From CBDANW01 sp965197825 (GTDB lineage: Bacteria > Acidobacteriota > Vicinamibacteria > Marinacidobacterales > DATDRI01), in contig CBDANW010000003.1 in NCBI GenBank assembly GCA_965197825.1, forward strand, positions 2,914,001 to 2,978,000: a DNA stretch of 64,000 bases, read 5' to 3'. Below the pieces are notes generated by a model. The model was not told the DNA's origin. It saw only the letters and a program-made list of their open reading frames with translations, and did not search any database. Positions 52,906 to 62,521 of this stretch are shown here, in pieces (position 1 is the stretch's first letter; each line of letters opens with the position of its first letter). The position numbers were made by a program, and so were the translations under genes.

Positions 52906-54393
52906 CTACTCGACCCGGACTTTGGCAATGAACGAGACTTCTGCGCTTCGCACGACGTAGATAAGAAGCACGTCACCAGACCTGACCCCCGCCATAGATT
53001 GTAGGTAACCGTTCAGATCCCGAATGGGCCGGCGGTTGATTTCGGAGATGACGTCCCCGCGACGAATCCCTTCGTCCGCGGCGGAGCTCAGAGGATTGAC
53101 CCGCGCCACCATCACCCCATGCGAGCCCTCGGGAAAGCCGTAGCGTCGGATCGCGTTGGGAGTCAGCGGTTGCACCGTGAGGCCGAGCTTGTCGATCGGA
53201 TCCGGCTGTCGCGTCGGGACCTCGGGATCGGGCCTGTCGACTTGCGCCACCCGCTCGTCGAGGGTCGCCTCGAGCTCCAATCGTTCGCCGTCCCGGTAGA
53301 CGCTTATCTTGACCGGCGTCTCGGGCGGCGATGAGCTGATGGCCTTGACCAAATCGGCACCGGCTTCGATCAGGCTTCCATCCACCGCCACGATCACATC
53401 GTATCGTTGCACGCCCGCCTCGTCGGCCGGCGAGTCGGGCGTGACGCGCGTGACAACGGCACCTCGTTGCTCGGGCAGTCCGAGCTGCTTCTGGAACTCC
53501 TCGTCCACGTCGTCGAGGCTCACCCCCAGATGACCGCGTGAGACGACGCCGCGATCTCTGAGCTGCGTCAATACCGCTTTGGCCGTATTGATCGGTATGG
53601 CGAAGCCGATTCCTTGTCCCTGCTGGCTGACCGCGGTGTTGATCCCCACGACCTCTCCTTGGGAGTTGATCAACGGGCCGCCCGAATTCCCGAAGTTGAT
53701 GGCGGCATCGGTTTGGATGTAGTTGTCGAAGCTGGGATTGAAGAGCACCCGCCCCTTGTAGCTCACGACGCCGACGGTCACGGTATGGTCGTAGAGACGC
53801 AGTGGGTTACCGATCGCGCACACCCACTCGCCCACGCGCAGGAGGTCGGAGTCCCCGAGCGGGATGGCCGGATACTCGCCATCATTACCAGGCTCCACCT
53901 TCAAGAGCGCGAGGTCGGTCTCGGGATCGCTTCCCACCACGGACGCCCGAACCGTCCGCGAATCGATGAGCGTCACCTCGACGCGTTGAGCACCATCGAT
54001 AACGTGGTGATTCGTCAGCAGGTAGCCTTCATGGTCGATAAAGAAGCCCGAGCCAGAGCCTCGCCTCGGCAGCTGCAGACCCTCATGAGGATCGCCGAAG
54101 AAATCGAACGGATTTCTCGATGAGCTCTCGGTCGAAAGTGCCACCTCATCCGTGCCGGTTGCGATGATGTTGACCACCGCGGGATTGACCGCCTCCACGA
54201 TATCCGCGAAGTTGACGAGCCCGGAGAGCGCGTCCGATTTCGCGGCCCGTTGCGTCCCCGAGTCGGGAAACGAGGGGCGGAGTGCGGAGGAAGAACCGGG
54301 GGCGACGACTCCTGCCAGGACGAGACCAAGCATGAACGCGACAGCCGCGGCGACGCCCGCGGCAATCAAGAGCTCCTGCTTTTTCATGAACAT
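52906..54393 (-). CDS. HtrA/DegP-type periplasmic serine protease (Do)
   Basis: The 495-residue protein has an N-terminal signal anchor (LLIAAGVAAAVAFMLGLVLAG), a trypsin-like domain with His in LLTNHHVIDGAQ, Asp in DPETDLALLKVEPG and Ser in NFGNSGGPLINSQG, then two PDZ domains (about 295-385 and 400-490). It degrades or refolds damaged envelope proteins. An in-frame ATG two codons later is an equal start. It lies upstream of the sigma54 regulator and may be cotranscribed with it. Confidence 0.92.
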   Translation of the reverse strand: MFMKKQELLIAAGVAAAVAFMLGLVLAGVVAPGSSSALRPSFPDSGTQRAAKSDALSGLVNFADIVEAVNPAVVNIIATGTDEVALSTESSSRNPFDFFGDPHEGLQLPRRGSGSGFFIDHEGYLLTNHHVIDGAQRVEVTLIDSRTVRASVVGSDPETDLALLKVEPGNDGEYPAIPLGDSDLLRVGEWVCAIGNPLRLYDHTVTVGVVSYKGRVLFNPSFDNYIQTDAAINFGNSGGPLINSQGEVVGINTAVSQQGQGIGFAIPINTAKAVLTQLRDRGVVSRGHLGVSLDDVDEEFQKQLGLPEQRGAVVTRVTPDSPADEAGVQRYDVIVAVDGSLIEAGADLVKAISSSPPETPVKISVYRDGERLELEATLDERVAQVDRPDPEVPTRQPDPIDKLGLTVQPLTPNAIRRYGFPEGSHGVMVARVNPLSSAADEGIRRGDVISEINRRPIRDLNGYLQSMAGVRSGDVLLIYVVRSAEVSFIAKVRVE

Positions 54394-54462
54394 GCGGAGT
54401 ATAGCACAGAGATTTGGCGGTCCCGAAGTCCGGGGGCGCCTCGCGGAAGAGCCTCCAGGCCC

Positions 54463-55020
54463 TCAAGCGAGTACGAGGAGCGGAGGACCGATCTCTTCAA
54501 TTTCCGCAGGCTCGAGAGGCCGCTCGGACTCGAAGAAATGCTCGGTGGCTGCGGCGAACCCGTGGACGTCGACCCCCATGTAGAAGATCGCGTGGTTCCC
54601 TGCGGCTGGGCCGAGCTCCCCGGATAGAGCGCGGAGCTTGGCAAGGCCCTTCGAAGCCAACCTCCGAGCGCCGTCCATGCGCCCGGCCCGGTGTTGCACC
54701 AATGCCGCGGCTACCTGGATGAGACCCTGCAAGAACCGACCCGCTTCGCGTCGCCCGGTCGTCTGCCACAGAGCCTCCCAGGCGGCGTGCGCCTCCCACC
54801 AGTAGCCGAAATTGAAGAGATCGACTCCATAAAGGTACAGCTCGTTCTCTCGCCAACCCTCGGCGTTCCAGTCTTTAGACGCCACCTCGCTCTGACCGAA
54901 CATGTGCCCCGTCGGGTCGCGCTCCGGGTGCGGCGTTTCCCCGGGAAGGTGCTGATAGGGAGGCATCGACCGCTTGGAATAGCGGGGGGGACGCGACGTG
55001 CGCCGGCCGGGCGTGCTCAC
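54463..55020 (-). CDS. DUF309 protein
   Basis: This helical protein of up to 185 residues contains the DUF309 pattern: NELYLYGVDLFNFGYWWEAHAAWEALW, followed by RFLQGLIQVAAALVQHRAG and GLAKLRAL. The His/Glu-rich helix WEAHAAWE is the family hallmark. Function unknown. The GTG at 55020 gives the longest frame; an ATG near 54966 (MPPYQHLPGE) is as plausible. Confidence 0.78.
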   Translation of the reverse strand: MSTPGRRTSRPPRYSKRSMPPYQHLPGETPHPERDPTGHMFGQSEVASKDWNAEGWRENELYLYGVDLFNFGYWWEAHAAWEALWQTTGRREAGRFLQGLIQVAAALVQHRAGRMDGARRLASKGLAKLRALSGELGPAAGNHAIFYMGVDVHGFAAATEHFFESERPLEPAEIEEIGPPLLVLA

Positions 55021-55038
55021 AAGAGTTGGAGCTAGTAT

Positions 55039-56049
55039 CTAGAGATTCCGTTCGATGACGTAATCGGGCAAAACGAGCAACGATTCCTTGAGATGCGAGT
55101 CGGGTAGAGGGGCCAGCGTCCGCTTCGCCTTACGGGAGTAATCTTCCGCCACGCCCCGGGCTTTCTCCAGAACCCGATGACGACGGATCAAATCGAGTAT
55201 CTCTTTCCCAGTCACATCGTCGATGGCTTTCCTATCGATGACTCCCTGGATCATGTCCGCCGCTCCTGGTTCGGCCTGCAACGCATAGAGCACGGGTAAC
55301 GTGACGTGGCCCTCCTTGAGATCGGAGAGAACGGGCTTTCCCAACTCTTTCTCATTGGCCATGAAATCCAGCATGTCGTCGATGACCTGGAAAGCCATTC
55401 CCAAATTGAGGCCGTAGTCGGCCAGAATCTGAACCTGGTCCTCTCCCACCTCTGCCAACACCGCTCCGATCTTGGCGCACCCGCTGAAGAGATAAGCCGT
55501 CTTGAGATTCAGAATCTCGAGGTACTCCTCTTCACTGATCTTGATGTCGCCCCCACGATTCAACTCGAGGATCATGCCCTCGATCATCCGAAGCGTGACG
55601 TCACAGATGACCTCGAGGATCTTCAAGTTGCCCAATTCGATCGCCAGACTCATCGAGCGAATGTAAAGATAGTCCCCCAACAAGACCGTCACATCGTTGC
55701 CGAGGAGCGTGTTCACGGAGGTCTGCCCCCGCCTCAGGGCCGCCTCGTCGATGATGTCGTCGTGGATCAACGTTGCGGTGTGGATGAACTCCATCACCGC
55801 GGCGTAGTAGTGTGCTTTGGAGCCCTGGTAGCCACAGAGTTTAGCCGCAAGGAGTAAGAGCGCGGGACGGATTCGCTTGCCGCCGCTCTTGTAGATGTAG
55901 CGGGCGCTGGTTTGGATTAGATCAACGTTGCTGTTGATCTTCTCCTCCATGAAGCGATCGACCGCGAGGAGATCTTCCTGTACATCGGCGAAGATCTCGT
56001 CGAGACCGACGGTCGGCAAAGCGGGTCGAATGGGTTCGGAGGCCTGCAT
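55039..56049 (-). CDS. Polyprenyl diphosphate synthase (octaprenyl/heptaprenyl type)
   Basis: The 336-residue all-helical isoprenoid chain-elongation enzyme makes quinone side chains or related lipids. The first Asp-rich motif is ATLIHDDIIDEAALRRG and the second is QVIDDMLDFMANEKELGKP; GGKRIRPALLLLAA and LLGDYLYIRSM are further family segments. Product length cannot be read safely. It overlaps nothing and is 9 bases from yajQ. Confidence 0.92.
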   Translation of the reverse strand: MQASEPIRPALPTVGLDEIFADVQEDLLAVDRFMEEKINSNVDLIQTSARYIYKSGGKRIRPALLLLAAKLCGYQGSKAHYYAAVMEFIHTATLIHDDIIDEAALRRGQTSVNTLLGNDVTVLLGDYLYIRSMSLAIELGNLKILEVICDVTLRMIEGMILELNRGGDIKISEEEYLEILNLKTAYLFSGCAKIGAVLAEVGEDQVQILADYGLNLGMAFQVIDDMLDFMANEKELGKPVLSDLKEGHVTLPVLYALQAEPGAADMIQGVIDRKAIDDVTGKEILDLIRRHRVLEKARGVAEDYSRKAKRTLAPLPDSHLKESLLVLPDYVIERNL

Positions 56050-56057
56050 GCGTCGTC

Positions 56058-56549
56058 CTATCGGTAGTTCGTGAACTCCATATGAATATCCAGGTCGGTA
56101 TCGCGCAAGAGCTGGATGATTTGTTGAAGATCGTCTTTGTCCTTACCGCTCACCCGTAACTGATCCCCTTGAATCGCGGTCTGAACCTTGAGCTTGGTGT
56201 TCTTGACCAGCTTGACGATCTCTCGCGCCTTTTCGATCGGAATGCCGTTTTGGAGCTCGATCCGCTGTCGGACGCTGCCGCCCAAAGCCGCTTCGACGCT
56301 CCCTGGTCGAAGCGCCTTCAAGGAGACGTTCCGCTTGACGAGCCTTCCGTGCAAGACGTCCACGGCGCTCTTCAACTTGTATTCGTCGGCGGATGACAAC
56401 TCGAGCGCCCCCTCGTTCAAACGAATCTCGGTCTTACTCCCTTTGAAGTCGAAACGCGTTTGGATTTCCTTGAGGGCCTGTTGCACGGCGTTTTTGACCT
56501 CCTGGAGGTCCACCTCGGAGACGACGTCAAAGGAATGCCCGCTGGCCAT
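56058..56549 (-). CDS. YajQ-family nucleotide-binding protein
   Basis: The 163-residue protein has two ferredoxin-like halves. HSFDVVSEVDLQEVKNAVQQ, TRFDFKGSKTEIRL, AREIVKLVKNTKLKVQTAIQGDQLRVSGKDKDDLQ is the standard pattern. Family members bind nucleic acids or cyclic di-GMP, and some act with transcription factors. The gene is intact. Confidence 0.93.
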   Translation of the reverse strand: MASGHSFDVVSEVDLQEVKNAVQQALKEIQTRFDFKGSKTEIRLNEGALELSSADEYKLKSAVDVLHGRLVKRNVSLKALRPGSVEAALGGSVRQRIELQNGIPIEKAREIVKLVKNTKLKVQTAIQGDQLRVSGKDKDDLQQIIQLLRDTDLDIHMEFTNYR

Positions 56550-56634
56550 AGGGCCCTCATTATTACGGAAATCGTTAGGTCAAGCAATGGCAGGCAACGC
56601 CAGGCCATGCCCGGTGAAGTCGGCGGGATAGGGG

Positions 56635-57402
56635 TCAAGAACCGAAAAACCGCCGGAAATTCTCGTCGGTGGCCGCCTCTAACTCCTTGAGCGTGACGCC
56701 TTTGACGTCCGCCAGGCAGGAGGCGGTCTCCCGCACGAAGGCGGGCTCGTTCCGCTTGCCCCGGTAGGGGACGGGTGCTAGATACGGGCAGTCTGTCTCC
56801 ACCAGGATCTTGTCCATCGGGAGCTCGCGAGCCACTTCCCGGAGTGGCCCGGCGTTTTTGAAGGTCACGATTCCGGAGAACGAGATCAAGAAGCCACGCT
56901 CGATCGCTGCAAGGGCCGTCTCCCGGTCGGCGGTGAAGGAGTGCAGGATGCCCCCGACCTCACTGGACTTCTCCTCGTCGAGAATGGTGATGAGATCCTT
57001 CTCTGCCTCCCGCTGGTGGATGATGAGGGGTAGTCCGAGACTTCTCGCCGTGCGAATCTGCCGCCGAAACACGTCCTGCTGCGTCTCGGGGGGGGACCGG
57101 TTGTAGTGATAGTCGAGGCCCACCTCTCCGATGGCGACCAGACGCGGGCGCTGGCTGAGCTCCCTCAGTAACTGCTCGCCCTCGCTTCCAAAGCTCTTCG
57201 CATCGTGGGGATGACAACCGATGGCCGTCAGCAGCTCCGGATGATCATCGACGACCTGGAAAGCCTTGCTGTAGGTGGCCCCTTCGTCCATGAGCCCGAG
57301 GGAAAGGATGGTCTCGACTCCGACCATCTTGGCGCGCCGCAGAACGTCCTCGCGATCGCGGTCGAAAGCTTCCATCTCGAGATGTGCATGGGAATCAATC
57401 AT
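56635..57402 (-). CDS. TatD-family metal-dependent hydrolase (DNase)
   Basis: The 255-residue TIM barrel has metal ligands in MIDSHAHLEMEAF (HxH), AIGEVGLDYHY (Glu), IIHQREAEKD (His) and GILHSFTAD (His), and the Asp of LVETDCPYL. TatD proteins are 3'-5' exonucleases acting on DNA. Its ATG overlaps the end of the sulfatase-fold gene by 8 bases. Confidence 0.93.
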   Translation of the reverse strand: MIDSHAHLEMEAFDRDREDVLRRAKMVGVETILSLGLMDEGATYSKAFQVVDDHPELLTAIGCHPHDAKSFGSEGEQLLRELSQRPRLVAIGEVGLDYHYNRSPPETQQDVFRRQIRTARSLGLPLIIHQREAEKDLITILDEEKSSEVGGILHSFTADRETALAAIERGFLISFSGIVTFKNAGPLREVARELPMDKILVETDCPYLAPVPYRGKRNEPAFVRETASCLADVKGVTLKELEAATDENFRRFFGS

Positions 57403-59704
57403 CGATTTGTTTCTGTGGACCGTCGTCGTCGGGCTGGGGCTCGACGTACTGAAGGTAGCCGACGCCGCCCAGATAGCGCCCCAAGTCCTCCGGGACCAGT
57501 GCCTCCTCCGGAGGCGGGGCGCTTGCTCGCAGGTGCTCTTGTTCGCGAAGCCAGCGAAAGATTTGCTGGCGCCAGAATCCGGCCGTGAATTCCCTCTCGC
57601 CTACGACATTGACCGCTTCTAGCGGATCGCGCGTCAGGTCGTAGAGCTCGCGCGCCCCGCTTCGGCTGTCCCAGATGTACTTGCTGCGTGAGTCCTGTAC
57701 CGCGTAGCGCGGTTTGTTCCAGAGCGTCCGGGAAAATGCTGGCTGGGGGACGAGTCGATCGCCCACGAGGAGTGGCAAAAGGCTCCTTCCCTGCATCTCC
57801 TCGACCGCGTGCAGAGAACCCAGACCCACCAGGTCGAGAACGGTCGGTGCCAGATCGATGAGCTCCACGACATCTGCCACTCTTCGTGGGGTGACTCCGG
57901 GCACACGCAACATGAGCGGAACGCGAACGCTTTCATTATAAACTTGCGTGTTGTGTCCGATGAACCCGTGCTCGAAGAGAGCCTCGCCGTGATCGGCAGT
58001 CAAGACGACCGCCGTGCGCTCCGACAAGCCGAGTCGATCCAGTTCGTCGAGGATCTCTCCAACGAGGTGATCCACATAGGCGAGGTTCCCTTCGTAGAGC
58101 GCTCGGATCCGCTCGAGCACTTCCGCCGGGACCTCCTCGCCGCGAGCGGCGGCACGATTGTAAGTCTCGACCTCTTCCCAATCCTTGAGCCCCTTCGGAA
58201 AAACAGAAGCCGGCCCAAAGAGTGTGTCGTAGGGCGAAGGTGGATCGTAGGGGAAATGAGGCTCCCGAAAATGCACGTAGGCAAGGAAACGTTTCTCCGC
58301 ATTCTGTTCCAGCCAGCCGAGAAAGGAGCTCTTCACGGAGTCACCGTGTCCGGTGTAGCCCGGAAGCTCCCGGGCGAGCTGGAACTCCTCATAGCCGCGA
58401 TCGAGTCCAAAGGTGGACGAGACCACCGCGTTGCCGGAAAAACCCGCCGTCCTGAATCCTTCTCCAGTCAGAATACCGGGGAGCGTCACCGCGGAAGAAG
58501 GAAGGCGATCCGCAAAAGAGACGCTTTGATGTCTTTCCGGGTACTGGCCGGTCAGCACCGAGCCGATGGACGCGATGGTGTAAACCGCCTGACAGATGGC
58601 ATGGTCGAAGACGACGCTCTCCTTAGCCAGCGCTTCGATCTCGGGTGTCGTGGGCTTCGAGTATCCATACGCGCTCATCCGGCCGGCACTGGCACCGTCG
58701 AGCACGAGGAGCAACACGTTGAGATCCGCCGGTACGTCATGTCCCTCGACCGGCTGCACCTCCGGCGCTTCACCAACCGGTGCGTGCCAGAGCGTCGGCC
58801 TCACGAAGACGTCGGCCGACTCGGCGAGGAACGAGAACTCCACTCGTCGTCCCTCGAGAGAATCGAGGGGGACCTCGAGCCCGACGACGTCACCCCGGGC
58901 TGCCGAAGACTCGACCACTTCTTCGACTTCCGGGACCTCCGGCGCCTCCTCGGAGCGAATGCGTAGGCGTACCGTCGCCCCCTCGGGCGCGAGAAGTCGC
59001 TCCGGCTGGCGGGCTCCCACTTGCACGCTCAAGCGCGACCGCGGGGGAACCGTAAGATAATAGGAAACGCGACCGCCGACGGGCAAGAAAACGCCCGCGG
59101 GGCCGGTGAGAGGCTCGACGACGGCAAACGGTCCGGGCTTTCCTTCCACGGCGGGCGCACCCGCAGGCGGCACGTCGAAACGATAGAACGCCACCGCTAG
59201 GCGCCTTCGGTCTTGGCTGTCACCGCCCGCGTCCCGGGGAGCGCGTGCATAACGAAATCGGATCTCCATGACATTCTCGCCTTCGACCAGCGAGAGCTCG
59301 ACCGGGTAGCGGCTCCGGCCTTCGCGAAGATGCAGGGGAGGCAGCTCGTTGCCGTTCAGCGTGATGCCAAGCGCCTGTTCGGGCACCCCGGGAAAACGGT
59401 GGGGCTGACATTCGATCCACGCGAGACGTCGACCGGCCGAGGCGCTCTGGAAACGGAAAGATGCCGCGTCGCCGACCGCCCAACGAAAGGCGTTGCCATC
59501 GGGCGCCGTTTCCCCAAAAGACCAGCCTTCACCCAAGAGCGGAAGTGCGGACGGCGAGCCGAACTCGACGAGAACCCCGTCCCACTCTTTCTCCGCTACC
59601 GGCGTCTCGCTGACGAGGGGTGCTTCGATCTCGACGGAAGGCGGCTGACAGGCATAGGCTAGCCAGGCGGCGAGGGCCGACAGCAGCAAGAGCCGTCGCG
59701 TCAT
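57395..59704 (-). CDS. Sulfatase-fold lipoprotein without the formylglycine motif
   Basis: From the ATG at 59704 the protein of about 769 residues starts with a lipoprotein signal (LLLLSALAAWLAYAC). About 320 residues of beta-sandwich-like sequence follow, then an alkaline-phosphatase/sulfatase domain from LNVLLLVLDGASAGRMSAYGY on. Where sulfatases have C/S-x-P-x-R the sequence is YTIASIGSVLTGQYPERH, so the nucleophile position holds Thr and the Pro and Arg are lost. The C-terminal metal site (VLTADHGEALFEHGFIGHN) is intact. A phosphodiesterase or transferase role is as likely as sulfate release. The start overlaps the larC stop (ATGA). Confidence 0.82.
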   Translation of the reverse strand: MTRRLLLLSALAAWLAYACQPPSVEIEAPLVSETPVAEKEWDGVLVEFGSPSALPLLGEGWSFGETAPDGNAFRWAVGDAASFRFQSASAGRRLAWIECQPHRFPGVPEQALGITLNGNELPPLHLREGRSRYPVELSLVEGENVMEIRFRYARAPRDAGGDSQDRRRLAVAFYRFDVPPAGAPAVEGKPGPFAVVEPLTGPAGVFLPVGGRVSYYLTVPPRSRLSVQVGARQPERLLAPEGATVRLRIRSEEAPEVPEVEEVVESSAARGDVVGLEVPLDSLEGRRVEFSFLAESADVFVRPTLWHAPVGEAPEVQPVEGHDVPADLNVLLLVLDGASAGRMSAYGYSKPTTPEIEALAKESVVFDHAICQAVYTIASIGSVLTGQYPERHQSVSFADRLPSSAVTLPGILTGEGFRTAGFSGNAVVSSTFGLDRGYEEFQLARELPGYTGHGDSVKSSFLGWLEQNAEKRFLAYVHFREPHFPYDPPSPYDTLFGPASVFPKGLKDWEEVETYNRAAARGEEVPAEVLERIRALYEGNLAYVDHLVGEILDELDRLGLSERTAVVLTADHGEALFEHGFIGHNTQVYNESVRVPLMLRVPGVTPRRVADVVELIDLAPTVLDLVGLGSLHAVEEMQGRSLLPLLVGDRLVPQPAFSRTLWNKPRYAVQDSRSKYIWDSRSGARELYDLTRDPLEAVNVVGEREFTAGFWRQQIFRWLREQEHLRASAPPPEEALVPEDLGRYLGGVGYLQYVEPQPDDDGPQKQIDD

Positions 59705-60882
59705 CTTGGGGACTCGGCGCGCCAAGCGGCGAGTGCGGCCTGTTGCACCTCTTTCAGAGAGACACCCTTTCGAGAGGCGAGACGCCGACAATCTTCGAAC
59801 TCCGGCGCGGCGTTGAGAACGCGACCGTCTCTCAGTCCCAGCTTCACGGTCACTTTCCCGAATCGCGTCGACACACGAACCAGCTTGCGATCGAGCACCT
59901 CTCGCTCGACTTCGCTATACCTCAAACCCAAGGTGGTACTCTCCGCGAACAGAATCTCCGCCATATCCTGCCTCAAGCGAAGAGGCGCCAGCACGGTCAC
60001 GTTGACCCCCGGTCGGCTCTTCTTCATTAGGACCGGCGTCAGAAAAACGTCCAGCGCCCCCGCCGAGAGCAAGCGATCGAGTAAGTACCCGGCCAGCTCG
60101 GGACTCATGTCGTCGAGCGTCGCCTCCATGACGAGCACGGTCTGGTGTCCGCCCGAACGCACCTCCCCTAGAACCAACCGCAGGGCATTGGGGCGACCGT
60201 CTTGGGGGTCTTTGCTCCCCAATCCGTAGCCCACTTGCTTCACCGTCATGGCCGGCCAGCCGCCGAACCGTCGTGCCAACCCGGTCACCAGGAGAGCACC
60301 GGTGGGCGTCGTTCGCTCGAAGCTCGAACCATCTGAAAAGACGGGCGCTCCTTTCAGTAGTAGAGCGGTCGCGGGAGCGGGGGCCGCCATCCGCCCGTGC
60401 TCCATCTCGATCTCTCCTCCTCCGATGTTGATGGGCGAGCTTTCTACAACCGAAACTCCCAGAAGCTTTAGGCCGGAGAGCGTGCCCACGATGTCGATGA
60501 GGGTATCGAGGGAGCCGAGCTCATGAAGGTGGATCTTATCCACGCTCTTTCCGTGCACCCGCGCCTCCGCGGCATAGATGCGACGGATGAGCTCGAGGGA
60601 GCGCTGCTTGACGTCGGTCGATAGACGGCTCGCCCCGATGATGCGCGCGAACTCCGCGAAGTGGCGGTGACCGGGATCGCCAGGTGTCTGGACGCGAACG
60701 TCGGTGCCCCGAATGCCCTGCCGGGTCGCCTTGCGAGCTTTTAATTCAAAGCGCCCGACTCGCAGTTTCTTGAGCGCGGCGGTTAGCTCCTTGGCCGGCA
60801 GTCCGAGATCGACGAGAGCTCCCAGTGTCATGTCGCCGCTCACACCTGCCGAACAATCGAAGTAGATGAGACGCTCTGCCAC
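59701..60882 (-). CDS. larC: Nickel-pincer cofactor biosynthesis protein LarC
   Basis: The 393-residue protein begins RLIYFDCSAGVSGDMTLGAL, followed by DKIHLHELGSLDTLIDIVG, GGGEIEMEHGRMAAPAPATALLL and TPTGALLVTGLARRF, the LarC (DUF111) pattern. LarC inserts nickel using CTP in the final step of the lactate racemase cofactor. larA, larB and larE are not in the window. It lies between radC and the sulfatase-fold gene, 4 bases from radC. Confidence 0.9.
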   Translation of the reverse strand: MAERLIYFDCSAGVSGDMTLGALVDLGLPAKELTAALKKLRVGRFELKARKATRQGIRGTDVRVQTPGDPGHRHFAEFARIIGASRLSTDVKQRSLELIRRIYAAEARVHGKSVDKIHLHELGSLDTLIDIVGTLSGLKLLGVSVVESSPINIGGGEIEMEHGRMAAPAPATALLLKGAPVFSDGSSFERTTPTGALLVTGLARRFGGWPAMTVKQVGYGLGSKDPQDGRPNALRLVLGEVRSGGHQTVLVMEATLDDMSPELAGYLLDRLLSAGALDVFLTPVLMKKSRPGVNVTVLAPLRLRQDMAEILFAESTTLGLRYSEVEREVLDRKLVRVSTRFGKVTVKLGLRDGRVLNAAPEFEDCRRLASRKGVSLKEVQQAALAAWRAESPR

Positions 60883-60886
60883 GTTC

Positions 60887-61564
60887 CTAGAGTAGCCCTT
60901 TCTCTTTCAAACTTACGAATCGCCCTCGTCCGACGATGACGTGATCGAGCACTTCGATCCCCATGATGTTGCCTGCTTCGCGAAGACGTCGCGTGAGCGA
61001 CCGGTCCTCCCGGGACGGTGTGAGGTCACACCCGAGGGATGGTTGTGAAAGAGGACGAGGCCCGCCGTCTGCAGGGCGACCGCCTCCCGAAATACCTCGC
61101 GGGGATGGACCAGACTGCCATTGAGATTCCCCCGCGAGATGATCTGAAGCCGTTTCAGTCGATTGCGGGTGTCCAGTATGAGTAGACCGAACTCCTCGAC
61201 CGGCTTGGCACCGAAACGAGGCAAGAGGTATTTCCCCACGTCGTCGGGCGTACGAAAGATGGGGCAAGGCTCGGAAGGCTCGGTGAGCATGCGTCTTCCC
61301 CAGCTCCAGGGCGGCGACCAAACGCGTCGTGCGAGCCGTCTTCAGTCCTTTGAGCCTGGCCAAGCCGGGCGGCGACAGATGCGCAAGACCCGTCAGCCCA
61401 CCCGCGGAAGACAGGATCTCGTTTGCGAGCTCGAGCGCGGAAAGTCGGGGCGTCCCAGTTCCGAGAACCACCGCCAGGAGCTCGTTCGTTCCCAGGACCT
61501 CCGTACCGCGGGCGAGCAGTTTTTCCCGAGGGCGATCTTCCGGTGCCATATCCCAGGTCCCCAT
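60887..61564 (-). pseudogene. radC: RadC-family (JAMM/MPN+) protein, two frameshifts
   Basis: The start MGTWDMAPEDRPREKLLARG and helix-hairpin-helix segment (GLARLKGLKTARTTRLVAALELGK) are in one frame. The middle (TPDDVGKYLLPRFGAKPVEEF, LKRLQIISRGNLNGSLVHPREVFREAV, LFHNHPSG) is in a second. The end (DLTPSREDRSLTRRLREAG, IMGIEVLDHVIVGRG) returns to the first. Shifts lie near 61280 and 61030, the latter in a GTGTG run. The metal motif HNHPSG...D is complete when joined. RadC is not essential in known bacteria. Confidence 0.8.
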
Positions 61565-61572
61565 GCCGTTTC

Positions 61573-62319
61573 TTAGGCGACGCCAGACCGACTGATGATC
61601 GCGGGAAGAAGCTCGGCCGCTCGGCCGACCAACGTCACGTCGGCCATCGGACTGAGTGGTGTCTCTTCTTTGTTGACCTCGATGACGAAACCACCGGCTT
61701 GCTTGGCCACCAGCGGGAGCGAAGCCGCGGGATACACCATGGCCGACGTTCCGACCACGAGAAGCACCTCACTGCGGGACATGGCCTGGACCGAACGGCT
61801 GAAAGGTTCTTGCGGTAGGACTTCTCCAAACCACACGACGTCCGGGCGCAGCGGGCTTCCGCATTCGCACCGCGGGGGAAGCTCGGGCAGTGGCGCTCTC
61901 AGATCCTCGCCGCAATGCCGGCAGCTCGTGCAGCGGAGTCGCCAGATGTTGCCGTGAAGCTCCTCGACGTTTCGGCTTCCGGCCCGGCGATGAAGCCCAT
62001 CCACATTTTGCGTCACCAGTGTGAACTCCTCGACGCTCCGCTCGAGCCCCACCAGCGCCTCGTGCCCGGCATTGGGCAGGCAAGGGGCCAGCTTTTGCCG
62101 TCGCCAGTCGTACCACTCCCAGCTCAGCTTTGGGTCTCTCGCGAAGGCCTCGGGCGTGGCAAGCTCTTCCGCTCTAAATTTCTTCCACAAACCGTCGGGG
62201 CCGCGGAAAGTCGGTACGCCGCTTTCCGCCGAGATGCCGGCGCCGGTCAAGACGCTCACGCGCTTGGCGCTCGCGATCCGCTCGGCGGCTTCCCGGAGAG
62301 CTTTGTCATCATGTTGCAC
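61573..62319 (-). CDS. cobB: NAD-dependent protein deacylase, Sir2 family (CobB type)
   Basis: The 248-residue sirtuin has GAGISAESGVPTFRG and LVTQNVDGLHRRAG for NAD binding, a catalytic His in VEELHGNIW, and zinc cysteines in CTSCRHC and CECG. WEWYDWRRQ places the Tyr and Arg of class III sirtuins, which favour succinyl- and malonyl-lysine over acetyl-lysine. It is intact and 8 bases upstream of radC. Confidence 0.92.
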   Translation of the reverse strand: MQHDDKALREAAERIASAKRVSVLTGAGISAESGVPTFRGPDGLWKKFRAEELATPEAFARDPKLSWEWYDWRRQKLAPCLPNAGHEALVGLERSVEEFTLVTQNVDGLHRRAGSRNVEELHGNIWRLRCTSCRHCGEDLRAPLPELPPRCECGSPLRPDVVWFGEVLPQEPFSRSVQAMSRSEVLLVVGTSAMVYPAASLPLVAKQAGGFVIEVNKEETPLSPMADVTLVGRAAELLPAIISRSGVA

Positions 62320-62521
62320 CGTCTGAGTTTATTCTACCCACCCTTGCTAGGCAACGCGTGCGTGCGTCTCCGAGTAGGGACGAGAAAAGTGGGCGTGATC
62401 CGCCTTCCGCTTGTTGCGTATGTGACGGAATGTGAGTGGAGACGAAGGCGGCTTACTCTCGATTGTGTCGTCTCTTCTATGTGGCCATACAAGTCGCTCC
62501 CCATCGCAGCGGCTTGGCCGC

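Noticed and set aside
57809..58966. 385-codon plus-strand frame opposite the sulfatase-fold gene
   Set aside because: It is antisense to a clear lipoprotein gene with conserved metal sites; the composition (many Arg, Asp, His) is that of a reverse-strand artefact.
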